A stretch of 47,500 bases of DNA from Neocallimastix lanati (nom. inval.) (taxonomy: Eukaryota; Neocallimastigomycota; Neocallimastigomycetes; Neocallimastigales; Neocallimastigaceae), in NCBI GenBank assembly GCA_016946835.1, contig JACVTC010000041.1:1045001-1092500 (forward strand), in the 5' to 3' direction. Positions 11,271-21,702 of this stretch are shown in pieces; within the stretch, counting starts at the first letter, position 1, and the number at the start of each line of letters is the position of its first letter. The notes beneath the pieces were generated by a model that had not been told where the DNA came from, ran no database searches, and saw nothing but the letters and a program-made list of their open reading frames with translations. Both the position numbers and the translations under genes were made by a program.

Positions 11271-12816
11271 CTAAGTCCTTTCATTATTAATATTTTCATT
11301 TAAAATGTTTTCTTCATTTAAGATGTTTCTTCCATTAAAATTATTTTCATTGTTTATATTATTATCTTCATTTATATTATTTTCTGGATTCCTGTCTTTT
11401 CTATTGTTGTCTTTCATAAATGAGAAGTAAGAGTCTTTATAATTGCTTGTTTCGTATTTGTATTTACTAGGCTCTTCTTCAACGAATTCTACATCGTTAG
11501 TGTAATGCATTTTATTATTTTCAATATCCATGATAATATATGAATATTTTTTATCATCAAATCCCAAGAAAACGCCCTTCTTAGCATTTGGTAAAAATTT
11601 TGATTTGTGTTGTGTATCATCCCTGTAATAACACACACAATCAAAAGTTTTTAAATGTTTTAACTCTACCTTTTTGTTATAAAATACTTCATTGGGTATT
11701 AAAAATTTATTTCCTGAATGGGGAATTAAGTTATATATGTAGCATGCCTGTTTTATGGCAAAATTCCAAAAGTTTTCTGATAATTCTGCCCAATGTAGAA
11801 GAGTTTTAGCTGAATTTCTAAGAGTTCTGTTTATTCTTTCAGCTTTTCCATTAACTTCAGGACAACCTGGGGGAGAATAGGTTTTTTCTATTCCATTTTC
11901 TTTATAGTATTTATTAACTGTTTTATTTTAAAATTCCTTTCCTCCATCTGATTTAAATATTTTAATATTATATTCTTCAAATTGGTTATTTAAGTATTTG
12001 AAGAATTCTACAATTAATTCGGGGGCTTCGGCTTTAGATTTTAAAGTATATATCCATACTTTTCTTGAGAATTCATCCATGAATGTAATAAAGTATTTTT
12101 TATTATTAATAGATGAATTGTATGGACCTGAAATGTCTGAATGTATTATTTCTAATATTTTCGTAGCTTTTGGTGTTTTTCCTTCCGTGTGATTTCCTTG
12201 ACATTTTAGCTACTTTACATTCTATGCATTTAGGAGTTTTTATTTGGTGTAAACTTAGATATTTGTTTATGTTTTCTAGGTAATAATGACCTAGTCTTCT
12301 ATGCCAAATTTCAAGGCTTTTTTCATCAACTTCGTTTAAAGCCATAATATTTTTATCCTTTTCTTCAATGTTTTTATTAATCTTGTAAGTATTTTACTAA
12401 GAATTGATTATCATTTGTAGAATAATAAGTTCCTATATATACATTATTTGGACCCCATAAGTTAAATCTACCACGTGTATAATCATCAGTGTCAATAATG
12501 ACTCTATATCTTATTTTGGCTAGTTCTATTCCACTAATAAGATTTTTAGTTGCAGATTTTGAATATAATACCCTGTCTAGTCGTACATATATTCCATTAA
12601 AGTAACATTCGTAAGTACCATATCCTTCGAAGCTACACATTGTCCCATTGGCACATCTTAACTTTATTTTTCAGTGAATAAAATTATTTAGTAAATTAAA
12701 ATCATTAGTTATATGTTCTCCAGCACCAGTATCATATAACCATTCACTAGTCTTATCATTTTCTTCATAATAATTGATGTTGTTTACATATAATTCCTCT
12801 TTTTTATTAGGAATTG
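11271..12816 (-). pseudogene. Copia 1 protease-integrase pol remnant
   Basis: Reading on the minus strand, a protease active-site motif YDTGAGEH lies near 12730, followed by an in-frame stop. The frame at 12377-12640 is the rest of the protease. The frame at 12106-12345 carries the integrase zinc-binding start IWHRRLGH and CIEC. The core shows the first Asp in DISGP (about 12090), the second in KSDGGKEF (about 11950, then a stop) and the catalytic Glu in NGKAERINR (about 11850). The frame at 11271-11636 is the C-terminal integrase part with GVFLGF. Several frameshifts and stops make it non-functional. Confidence 0.75.
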
Positions 12817-14096
12817 TTATTTCCTTTGGAATAATAAATTATCATTCACGTATTCAATTAATCCAGAAAATTTAACCTTATTGTTAATGTTTATTTCTTC
12901 TTGTTTTTCTATCAGTGCCCTTGCGTCTTCAAAATCAAAATTATCATCATAACTACTGGCACTGTCTGGATCAGAAATTTTACTTATTAAATGTAAAGAC
13001 TTCTTTGGATAATCATTTAATGTGGTCTTTACTTGAAGCTTTTCTTGACTCCCTTTATTATGATTTGACTTCGTCTTCATATTATAAATGCAGTTTCTGG
13101 TAGAGTGTCCTTTAACTTCACAAATGTGGCAATATGATTTATTATTATTGTCTTTGTTACTATTATCTTTATTATTATTGTTATATTGGTTACCATTTTG
13201 CTTTCCTCTGTTCTTAGAGTCAGAGCTTTTATTACTATGGTTGTTGTGTTGATTTTTCTTTGAGGAATTACTAGTTCTTCTTCCTCTACCGATAAAATCT
13301 AGATTCATTGGATCATCTTTTTCAATGGTTTTGTTATCTTCCCAATTTTCTAGGTAAGATTTTGCATAAATAAAACTTTTGAGATTATTAATATATACAT
13401 TAGGGTCACTATTCAAATTAATTTGAATGATATTTTTATAATCATCCGGTAGTATGTTATAGAGATATTTTAATTTTTCCTTATCAGTGATCTCCACATG
13501 TTGTTCTTCCATATCATCGAAAGTTTCTTTCATAAGTTCTAGCTTTTCGATGATTTGATTTCTGTCTCTGGCTTTAATACTTCTTAACCTTTTAAGCCAG
13601 TATTCCATATCAGCATTTGAATATCCGTATTTTGATTTGAGTCTTTCCATTATACGGAAACCATTATTAAGTTGCTGATTTCTCTTAAAACAGAATCATC
13701 GACATTCTTACTGATCATGAGTATCATGTCAGCATCGATCTTTTCTGCTTCCTCAACTAATCTGATATGATTAAGAGGATTACCAAAAAAGTTAGTTAAC
13801 TGAGTATCGATATCAACGTCATTGTTTCGATTAACCTCAGCATTATTGTTTCGAATAGGTGCAGCAGGAGCTTGCGGCAACATTTTGGTAATTAATTTAG
13901 TAATTACCTTGTTGGTAACATCGTTGACATTGGGGTTATAATTAAAACCTATATCATTAAGTTTTCCAACGACGTCGACTTCCATGAATTCCTTAATGCC
14001 TTGACGTTTAGCGTCATTGTCAATAAGGAATTTCCACTCATTATAGTTGGATTTTCCATGGAGGCGTTGATCCTTAGCTAAGTTAAAGTCTTGCAT
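12817..14096 (-). pseudogene. Copia 1 gag, frameshifted
   Basis: Two minus-strand frames (13650-14096, start MQDFNLAKDQRL; 12817-13650) together align with the single gag frame of copia 2. The break near 13650 looks like a one-base insertion just before the segment IMERLKSKYG. The second half carries the copia gag YWLKRLR and YLENWE motifs and a CCHC zinc knuckle (CHICEVKGHSTRNC) that binds element RNA. The frames are otherwise well preserved, suggesting a fairly recent break. Confidence 0.75.
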
Positions 14097-14157
14097 GATT
14101 TCGAAGCGGTGAGGCAGATTAATTAAGTACTTTTAATAATAAATGATATGAGTCAAC

Positions 14158-14171
14158 TGAGACTCTTAATC
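14158..14171 (-). promoter_or_regulatory. Copia 1 primer binding site (half tRNA-Lys type)
   Basis: The plus strand reads TGAGACTCTTAATC, identical to the anticodon arm of eukaryotic tRNA-Lys(CUU). The element's minus strand is therefore complementary to it, directly abutting the LTR. This suggests priming from a tRNA cleaved in the anticodon stem, as known for copia of Drosophila with initiator tRNA. Confidence 0.6.
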
Positions 14172-14373
14172 TGTTAGCTTTATTAAATTTAGATTTATAA
14201 TAATATTCCTTATGGTATATGGTATACAAGGGAAATAAGTGTATGATCTATCTTTCAGCTTTAAATAAGTAATAAAGTCTTACTACATGAGTTTTCCATA
14301 ACATAGAATAAATTAAAAATTAATTAAATAAATATTAAAAGATAATTAAAGATTTATACAAGACGATAGATCA
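14172..14373 (-). repeat. Copia 1 5' LTR
   Basis: On the plus strand it starts TGTTAGC and ends GATCA. Homologous to 10321-10528 with scattered differences and small indels, so the two LTRs have diverged noticeably since insertion. Confidence 0.8.
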
Positions 14374-14489
14374 TAATACATTTAAGTAATCATCAAATAT
14401 TAATAAATAAATACACATAAATATAAATAAATACTATAAATAAATAAATTAAATATATAGTTAAATTATGAGTGCAGTCAACAATTATT

Positions 14490-14490
14490 C

Positions 14491-14569
<79 letters not shown>
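14490..14569. repeat. (TTA)n microsatellite
   Basis: About 27 uninterrupted TTA units, ending exactly at the outer edge of the copia 2 3' LTR. Confidence 0.95.
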
Positions 14570-14570
<1 letters not shown>

Positions 14571-14810
14571 GTTTAATATTTATTTATTAATAATTAGATA
14601 TATAACGCAAGTGTTATATAAATGGTTAACAAAGATTTAAAGTACAGATAAAATTACATGTTTTTATATTTAATTGTGGCTTGTTCTAGATACATACTAA
14701 TTTATATTTTAATTTGTAATTACAATATATTTAATATAATTTAATTTAATATTTTATTAAACTTAAGCTAGACTATAACTTTATATTAATAAAATTAACA
14801 TACGTTAACA
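14570..14810 (-). repeat. Copia 2 3' LTR
   Basis: Plus strand TGTTTAATATT...ACGTTAACA, with TG...CA ends. Nearly identical to 20362-20597, apart from a TTTAA indel and single changes, so insertion was fairly recent. Confidence 0.9.
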
Positions 14811-14820
14811 CTCCCCCTCA
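14811..14820 (-). promoter_or_regulatory. Copia 2 polypurine tract
   Basis: The minus strand reads TGAGGGGGAG immediately upstream of the 3' LTR start. This is the RNase H-resistant primer for plus-strand synthesis and fixes the LTR boundary. Confidence 0.85.
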
Positions 14821-14822
14821 AA

Positions 14823-16844
14823 TTAGATTTTTTTAATATTAAAAATCTTATTTGCAAATATACTCATTTTTGTACCATTAACATCTTTAGTGAGAGCGTC
14901 AGCTAACATTTCTTTTGTATCTTTGTATTCTAATTTTACTTTCCTTTTTACTATATTATCTCTATTAAAATGAAATCTAATATCTATGTGTTTTAACTTT
15001 GTATTGATTTCACCATTTTCAAAAGTTATTTTACTTGCTAAATTATCTGTGAAAATGGTAATTGTTTTATTATAATTTATTAATTCTTTTAAAATATTTC
15101 TGATCCATAGAATTTTTTTAATATTTTCGGATGTGCTAATGTATTCTGCTTCTGCTGTAGACGTAGCTACACATGTTTGTTTTTTAGAAATCCAGCATAT
15201 GGGACTGTTTCCCATAAGTATTATTCCACCAGACGTAGATTTCCTGTCATTTAGATCACCTCCAAAATCGGCATCAGTGTATGCTATTATTTCCCCTTGT
15301 CCATCATATACAATTTTATAATCTTTAGTATTATTTATATATCTGAAAATATTTGTTATTTTATTCCAGTCTGATATTGTGGGTTTTTCTGATTTTCTGG
15401 CAGCCTTGTTCACGGAGAATGCGATATCTGGCCTTGTGCATTTTGATAGATATATTAAGGAACCTATAGCACTCTTGTAGATTGTTTTATTGAAAGGTTT
15501 ATTATTTTCAGAGATAGTGTTGTCTCCTGTGCATGGTGTTTTTCTTTTTCTCATTTCTTTTATATTAAATTTGTCTAACATATTATTTATAAAACTATTT
15601 TGTGATATAATATATTTATTCTTTTGTTTTTCAATTTTTATGCCAAATATGAATTCGGCTGGTCCACAATTTGATATTTTAAATTTTTCTTTAATTTTTG
15701 TAATTATATTTTGTATTTCTTTGTCTTCACCAGTTATGATCATATCGTCTACATATAAACCTATAATGCATTTGGTTTTATTATTCTTTGAATATTTAAA
15801 TATACACTTTTCAGATTTTATTTGTTTAAATCCATTTTTATTTAAAAATTTTGTAATCGTTTGGTTCCATTGCCTACCGGATTGTTTTAATTCGTATAGT
15901 GCTTTATTGAGTTTCCAGAATCCCCGCCCAAAGTTAGTATCACCTAGTGGAATAGTAGTGTAAATATCAGTATCTAATGGAGCGTTGAGATACGCAGCTT
16001 TAATATCTAATTGGTAGATATTCCAATTAAACTTAGCTGCTAAAGCGATAATAAGCTTTAATCCATCAATGTTTAAGGTAGGAGAATAAGTAAGTTCATA
16101 ATCAATACCTCTACGTTGTTTAAAACCTCTAGCAACTAGGCGAGCTTTAAATCTAACAATATTATTATTAGAATCTTTTTTGGTAGCAAAAACCCATTTT
16201 GTAGAAATAAGATTTTTGTTTTTAGGAATGTAATTAACGATGGACATAACATTATTATTGTATAAATTATTAAGTTCATCTTGTATAGCTTTATACCAGT
16301 AATTTTTATTAGGACAATTAATAGCTTCATTAAAACTATTAGGTGTATCAGAGTAAATTGTAAAAACCATTTTTTCATTATTGGAAACATCATATTTAGG
16401 CCGAGAGATATCATTAGTAATATTAAAGAAAGTTTCAGGACTTAAAGGACGTTTGAGTACGGACTGATTGTTAATCCCTGTCATATTATCAGTCATATTT
16501 ACATCTTGGTCAGAAATAATGGAAATAATATTATTATTAATGTAATTAGTATCAGAACCTAAATCATGGTTAATAGAATAAGAATCCTGGGGAGTTTTAT
16601 CGCCAATAGGAATAACATCATTTTCATCTAAATTTGAACAATTAGAATTGTTAATTGATAGATTATCATCAACAACATTATCTAGTAAATTTTCATTTGT
16701 AGCAATAATATTATTATTAAAATTGTCATCTTTAATATTTTTAGTGACAGAATCTTCATTATTTAAAGATTTATTAAGGGAAAGTTTAAATGTTTTATCA
16801 AAAGTATCATTTGTTACAGATGTATTGATTTTATTATTCATCAT
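14823..16844 (-). CDS. Copia 2 reverse transcriptase-RNase H frame
   Basis: A 673-residue open frame holding the copia RT and RNase H. After a low-complexity start it shows the RVT_2 signature: KWVFATKK, RFKARLVARGFKQ, QLDIKAAYLNA (first catalytic Asp) and the YVDDM active site. The RNase H part has the motifs AYTDADFGGD, DRKSTSGG and STAEAEYI, and the C-terminal HIDIRFHFNRD. It is intact within this frame but separated by frame breaks from the integrase part, so it would not be made as a normal polyprotein without correction. The ATG at 16844 is simply the first in the frame and lies inside the former polyprotein. Confidence 0.85.
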   Translation of the reverse strand: MMNNKINTSVTNDTFDKTFKLSLNKSLNNEDSVTKNIKDDNFNNNIIATNENLLDNVVDDNLSINNSNCSNLDENDVIPIGDKTPQDSYSINHDLGSDTNYINNNIISIISDQDVNMTDNMTGINNQSVLKRPLSPETFFNITNDISRPKYDVSNNEKMVFTIYSDTPNSFNEAINCPNKNYWYKAIQDELNNLYNNNVMSIVNYIPKNKNLISTKWVFATKKDSNNNIVRFKARLVARGFKQRRGIDYELTYSPTLNIDGLKLIIALAAKFNWNIYQLDIKAAYLNAPLDTDIYTTIPLGDTNFGRGFWKLNKALYELKQSGRQWNQTITKFLNKNGFKQIKSEKCIFKYSKNNKTKCIIGLYVDDMIITGEDKEIQNIITKIKEKFKISNCGPAEFIFGIKIEKQKNKYIISQNSFINNMLDKFNIKEMRKRKTPCTGDNTISENNKPFNKTIYKSAIGSLIYLSKCTRPDIAFSVNKAARKSEKPTISDWNKITNIFRYINNTKDYKIVYDGQGEIIAYTDADFGGDLNDRKSTSGGIILMGNSPICWISKKQTCVATSTAEAEYISTSENIKKILWIRNILKELINYNKTITIFTDNLASKITFENGEINTKLKHIDIRFHFNRDNIVKRKVKLEYKDTKEMLADALTKDVNGTKMSIFANKIFNIKKI

Positions 16845-17166
16845 TAATTATATTTTTATTATTGACATTTTGAAAAAAAATTTTATTAATAAATTTTTGA
16901 TTAATTTTTGAAAAATTTTTAAGTTTCATAGATTTATTACAATTATCATTAATTTTATGTAACTTATTATCTTTATCAATAAATGTTGTAGATTCACGTG
17001 ATGTAATAAAAGATTTTAATTTAGTGGAATTATTATTCATAATATTATTATTCTTCGTCATTAGTCTGAATTTAAATTATGAGTTTTAATTATTTTACCA
17101 TTATCCAATGGTTGTAAATTAAATTTTTCTTCATTTTTTGAATAATTTTTATTATTAAAATTTTTT
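16845..17166 (-). pseudogene. Copia 2 broken integrase-RT linker
   Basis: Lys/Asn-rich segment with frameshifts in A-runs; a short frame at 16834-17061 covers part of it. In copia polyproteins this is a variable linker, so the breaks fall in a low-complexity region prone to slippage. Confidence 0.55.
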
Positions 17167-18712
17167 TCATTTTTTAAATTTAGAAATATCAATATTTTCT
17201 TTAAGCGTTTTTACAGGAGTACTGGCAGGGGAATTTTCGGTTGGCTTGGAATCATTTATATTTGAGTTAACAGTATTAATCAGAGTCGGTAAAACGATAT
17301 CATTTTTACAGGATTTTTTACTATATTCCTTATGGGTAATTGAAGGATTTTCAGCATCTTTTCCTTTTTCTGCCCAATTATGTTTATTTTTATAAGAATA
17401 ACTGCATTCACCTTTTTCAATGTAAGAATTATTTACCACATTTTTTAATGAATGATTCAAATTATTTTTATTGTTTACATGGATATTGGTAAATATAAAA
17501 TCATTATTATTATTATTTAAAGAATTGTTATTGACATTTTGAAGTATATTTTGGTTTTCTAGTACTGTGTTAGTATTTTGTTTATTATAATTTTTATTTA
17601 AACGAACTATATTATTGTTACTATGTTTTACATTAGTTGAAATTTCATTATTTACCTCAGAAATTACATTTGAATTAATATTATTTTTTGCGTATAAATT
17701 ATTTTGTTCTAAAGTAATATTGTGTTTATTGTTATGTGTGTTATTTGTTTTATTAAAATCCAATAGTTTATTTGTTTTTGTGTCCTTTTCTAAGGTTATG
17801 GTTTTAATTTTGTTATTTTTATTGTTTAAATTAATTATATCGTTGTTGTTAATATTATAAACCATATTTTCTTTACCTTTATCTATATTTTTATTATTAT
17901 TCATATTATCTAAAGTATTAATAATTATTTTCGTGTTATTATCATGTAAATTATTTTCTGCTTTTATTTTATTATCCTCGTTATCCATGTTCATATTATT
18001 TAAATTATCGTTTACAATAATGTTATTTAAATCAATATTATTATTATTTTCATTTAAATTATTATTTTCATTGTTTAGAACATTATTTATGTTTTCTATA
18101 TTATTAATTACATTTTCATTTATAATATGATTATTTTCATTATTATTATTATTTACTATATTATTATCAATTTTTGTAAAAGAGAAATATGGGTCCACAA
18201 ATCCTTCTTTCTCATATATATAGTTTGCTGGACATTCCTCTAAACATTCTACTTCTCTGACATGGTGTATTCTTTTGTTTTTTATGTCCATAATCCTATA
18301 TGAGTAATTTTTCTTGCTGAAACCAAGAAATATTCCTTCCTTAGCTTTTGGAGTGAAATTGGATTTGTTTTCCATATTATCAATATAATAGCATTTACAT
18401 CCAAAAGTTCTTAAGTGTTTTAAAGAAATACTTTTTCCTGATATGACTTCATCAGGTATTAAATTATTATTTCCTTCATGAGGAATCATATTATACAAAT
18501 AAGCCGCATGTCTTACTGCATATTCCCAGAAATTTTCAGATAATTTTGCCCAAAATAATAAAGTTTTAGCTGTGTTTTTTATTGTTTGATTTATCCTTTC
18601 GGCTTTTCCATTATTTTCTGGACAATATGGTGGAGAGAATGATTTTTCAAATCCATTATATTTACAGTATCTTCTTATTTTCTTATTTTTATATTCTTTA
18701 CCACCATCTGTT
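17167..18712 (-). pseudogene. Copia 2 integrase C-terminal half
   Basis: On the minus strand the frame starts at IKIFKTDGGKEYKN (second catalytic Asp) and continues through NGKAERINQ (catalytic Glu) and the conserved GCKCYY and GIFLGF motifs. A long Asn-rich tail follows (about 17200-18170). The HHCC zinc-binding region and the first catalytic Asp, present in copia 1, are absent. An internal deletion of roughly 400 bp joins protease directly to the middle of the core, also shifting frame. Integrase activity is not expected. Confidence 0.75.
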
Positions 18713-20281
18713 TTAAATATTTTGATTATTTATTATACTTTTTGTGTTTATTTTAAATTGATTAAAATCAGTTGATAGAAACGTTCCGATAACATTTTTA
18801 TCACAGTCAGATATAGTCAATTTTACTTTTTCTTGACTTATTGGCTCAATAACGGATGTTATACCTATTTTTGCGAATTCGATGGCACTTATCAAGTTTT
18901 TATGTGCCTTTTTTGAATATAACACTTTGTTTAATTTTATATGGTAGTTGTTTATGGTAAATTCACAACTACTATATCCTTCAAAGTCTAAAGTAGTATT
19001 GTTTGCACATCTTAGTTGTACAAAATCTTCTTTATAATCTTTCAAAAGGTTTTTATCATTAGTTACATGTTCGTAAGCTCCACTATCATAATACCATTCA
19101 ACTGTTTCGTTACTTTCTATATTTCTTTCAATTATGTTTACAGATTTTTCATCATTATCTATATTATATGGTTCATTTATTGATTCAATTAGCAAAGCAT
19201 CATTAATATGTGGTTCACATAATGGTCTGATGTCTTCAAAATTATCATATCTTTCGCTGTCACTTTCTTCATATTTAGAAGTTATTTTTTCCACTAAACC
19301 AAATGATTTTAATTCTTTTTCTTCATTTTTATGGTTTTTCTGGTAGAGTGATTGTTGCCTCCCTTCCTTTTTGTTTTCTTTTGCTTTCATATTGTATTTA
19401 CAATCTTTTGTGAGATGTTCTCTTATCTCACAAATATGACAATATAAATTTTTGTTAGTTTTGTTATTGTTTCTGTTTATTTTCTTAACAAAACCTTTTC
19501 CTTTATGATAGTTTTTATTTTTATAACGTTTTTCAATTAGATCTATATCCATTGGATCATCATGCTCATCCATTGTATTTTCCCAATTTTCTAGATATGA
19601 TCTAGCTGAAATTCTATCTTTTATACTTTCATATAATTGTCTGGCGGTAGTTTCTAAAGTTACATCTATAATGTTTTTAAAGTCATTTGGTAAAATATTG
19701 AACATGTACTTTAATTTTTCCCTTTCAGTCAAATTTACTCCAGCATCTTCCATTTCACCGAATATTTCATTTACGCTATCAGCCATCTTCATTATTTGGC
19801 TGCGATCATTTGCCTTAAGTTTTCGCAATTTCTTGAGCCAGTATTCAGTGTCATTATTCTTATCACCGTATTTTGAAGTTAGTTTTTCCATAATTGTGAA
19901 TGTTTTCTTCATTCTACTAACTTCCCTTAATATTTTTTCTTCAACGTTTTGAATCACCATAAGCATTAACTGAGAGTCTTTCTCTTCTGCTTTAGCAATG
20001 ATTCTATTTCGGTTTTGAGTAAACACTTCATTGTAGTTTACATTTTCTCCATGATTTAATTGTAATTCCTCAATAATCTTCAGGATAGCTTTTACCGTCT
20101 TAGATTCTTCATTAGGATTAAGTCTATAGTTATTATCCTTCAGGTGAGAGATAACATCTTCTTCAATGAATTCTTCCATTCCATATCTCCTAGCTGCAGT
20201 CATGATAAGGAAATTCCATGTGGCAAAATTGGATACACCACGAAGACGTTGGTCCTTAGCTAAGTTAAATTGATAGGCCAT
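18713..20281 (-). CDS. Copia 2 gag-protease frame
   Basis: A 522-residue frame starting MAYQFNLAKDQRLRG. It has the UBN2/copia gag fold region with YWLKKLRKLK and ARSYLENWE, and a CCHC knuckle (CHICEIREHLTKDC). The start of pol follows in the same frame, with the aspartic protease motif YYDSGAYEHVT. It ends at a stop created by the integrase deletion junction near 18735. Gag should form the virus-like particle and bind RNA, and protease processes the polyprotein. Its length is typical of copia gag plus protease. It is the least damaged part of the copy. Confidence 0.85.
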   Translation of the reverse strand: MAYQFNLAKDQRLRGVSNFATWNFLIMTAARRYGMEEFIEEDVISHLKDNNYRLNPNEESKTVKAILKIIEELQLNHGENVNYNEVFTQNRNRIIAKAEEKDSQLMLMVIQNVEEKILREVSRMKKTFTIMEKLTSKYGDKNNDTEYWLKKLRKLKANDRSQIMKMADSVNEIFGEMEDAGVNLTEREKLKYMFNILPNDFKNIIDVTLETTARQLYESIKDRISARSYLENWENTMDEHDDPMDIDLIEKRYKNKNYHKGKGFVKKINRNNNKTNKNLYCHICEIREHLTKDCKYNMKAKENKKEGRQQSLYQKNHKNEEKELKSFGLVEKITSKYEESDSERYDNFEDIRPLCEPHINDALLIESINEPYNIDNDEKSVNIIERNIESNETVEWYYDSGAYEHVTNDKNLLKDYKEDFVQLRCANNTTLDFEGYSSCEFTINNYHIKLNKVLYSKKAHKNLISAIEFAKIGITSVIEPISQEKVKLTISDCDKNVIGTFLSTDFNQFKINTKSIINNQNI

Positions 20282-20341
20282 CTTAATACTTTGTTAAAAT
20301 CGATTTTTAAATTTAAAGCTTTGTAATTTATTATAGAGTAC

Positions 20342-20356
20342 TGAGACTCTTAATCT
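20342..20356 (-). promoter_or_regulatory. Copia 2 primer binding site (half tRNA-Lys type)
   Basis: The plus strand reads TGAGACTCTTAATCT, the same tRNA-Lys(CUU) anticodon-arm match as in copia 1. It lies within six bases of the LTR edge; the (ATT) ambiguity at the LTR end may close this gap. Confidence 0.6.
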
Positions 20357-20361
20357 ATTAT

Positions 20362-20597
20362 TGTTTAATATTTATTTATTAATAATTAGATATATAACGC
20401 AAGTGTTATATAAATGGTTAACAAAGATTTAAAGTACAGATAAAATTACATGTTTTTATATTTAATTGTGGCTTGTTCTAGATACATACTAATTTATATT
20501 TTAATTTGTAATTACAATATATTTAATATAATTTAATATTTTATTAAACTTAAGCTAGACTACAACTTTATATTAATAAAATTAACATACGTTAACA
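20362..20597 (-). repeat. Copia 2 5' LTR
   Basis: TGTTTAATATT...ACGTTAACA on plus, matching 14570-14810. Followed at 20598-20627 by (ATT)n. Confidence 0.9.
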
Positions 20598-20628
20598 ATT
20601 ATTATTATTATTATTATTATTATTATTG

Positions 20629-21181
20629 GGGGAGGTGCATTTCGAAAAATTTCATTTCTGAAAGTTTCATTTCGGAAAATTTACATAAAAAGTTTCATTT
20701 AGCAAAAATTTTTTATAAAGTTAATAAATAAATAAATAATAAAACAAATAAATAATATATATAATTTAAATAAATAACTAAATAAATAAATAAAACTATA
20801 ATAAAATAAATTTAAATTAAATTTTTTAAAAAAAAGAAATATATATATATACATATATGTAATAAATATTCATTAGAATTAAAGCTTTAAAAAAATAAAA
20901 TATTTTATCATACATTTTAAATGTTCTATAATATATAATTAATAATTTTATATATATATAAAAATAAGTATTAATAATTTAAAAGATGTATAAAGATAAT
21001 AATTTAAAATATAACTATTAAAATTAAAAATAATTAAAAAATAATTATTATAAAGATTAAAAAATAATATATAAATAATTAATTGATCATTTTACACCTT
21101 TTAAGTCCTTGCGCAGTATTTTAAAAAAATCTTAAATTACTAATAAATTTTTTTAATAAAAGAAATATTTATAAATAATTC

Positions 21182-21215
<34 letters not shown>

Positions 21216-21515
21216 TGAGGACATCATAAAAAAGGAAGTTAAAAGTAGCACAAAGCTAGGATGATTTTAGGTAGTATCTATTTTTTTTATTTTTTATTTT
21301 AATATTTTATATTTTATATTTCATTTTTTTTTTTTTTATTTTATATTTTATATTTTTTTTTTTTTATTTTATATTTTATAATTTTTTTTTTTATTATTTT
21401 ATTATTTATTTATTTATTTTATTATTTATTTATCTATTTATTAAAATTTTGCGAAATGAAACTTTTCCGAAATGGAACTTTTGAGAAATGAACTTTTGCG
21501 AAATGCCACACACTC
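20629..21515. mobile_element. MITE A with CATTTCG terminal repeats
   Basis: Both ends carry inverted copies of a repeated CATTTCG(G)AAAA motif. The left end starts GGGGAGGTGCATTTCG; the right end, reversed, starts GAGTGTGTGGCATTTCGC. The motif recurs three to four times inward at each end. The outside nine bases are TTATTATTG (20620-20628) and TTAATATTG (21516-21524), 8 of 9 identical. A 9-bp duplication is typical of Mutator-like elements. The centre is AT-rich, with a poly(A) run at 21183-21213, and codes for nothing seen. Confidence 0.65.
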
Positions 21516-21702
21516 TTAATATTGTTATTAACGAATATGTAGTATAAATTAAATATGTAATTTTGACCAATAATAATAGTTCTTAATAAATAATTAATTA
21601 ATAATAAAGTTTAATTAATTTTGTAATTTATATAAAAATATGAATAAGCATATTTCAAAAAAAAAATTATTGTAATTTTTCTTTATTTCATAATTAAAAA
21701 AA

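Larger units (their letters stand above)
10321..14373 (-). mobile_element. Broken Ty1/copia retrotransposon 1 (no RT)
   Basis: Two similar LTRs (10321-10528 and 14172-14373) bound a minus-strand internal region. It keeps remnants of gag, protease and integrase in the copia order, but the reverse transcriptase and RNase H region is absent: after the integrase tail only about 700 bp of low-complexity coding remnant remains before the 3' LTR. The gag is frameshifted and pol has stops and frameshifts, so the copy is defective. The primer site next to the right LTR matches an internal part of tRNA-Lys. Confidence 0.8.
14570..20597 (-). mobile_element. Ty1/copia retrotransposon 2 (integrase-deleted)
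   Basis: A nearly full-length copia element on the minus strand: LTRs at 14570-14810 and 20362-20597, a polypurine tract, a primer site, gag-protease, part of integrase, and a complete RT-RNase H frame. The zinc-binding part and first catalytic Asp of integrase are missing, and the pol frame is broken near 17167 and 16844. It is flanked by (TTA)n on the left and (ATT)n on the right, so it appears to have inserted into a microsatellite. Confidence 0.85.

Noticed and set aside
14155-14175. tRNA-Lys gene fragment
   Set aside because: Only the anticodon arm matches and it abuts an LTR at the primer position; no acceptor or T arms.
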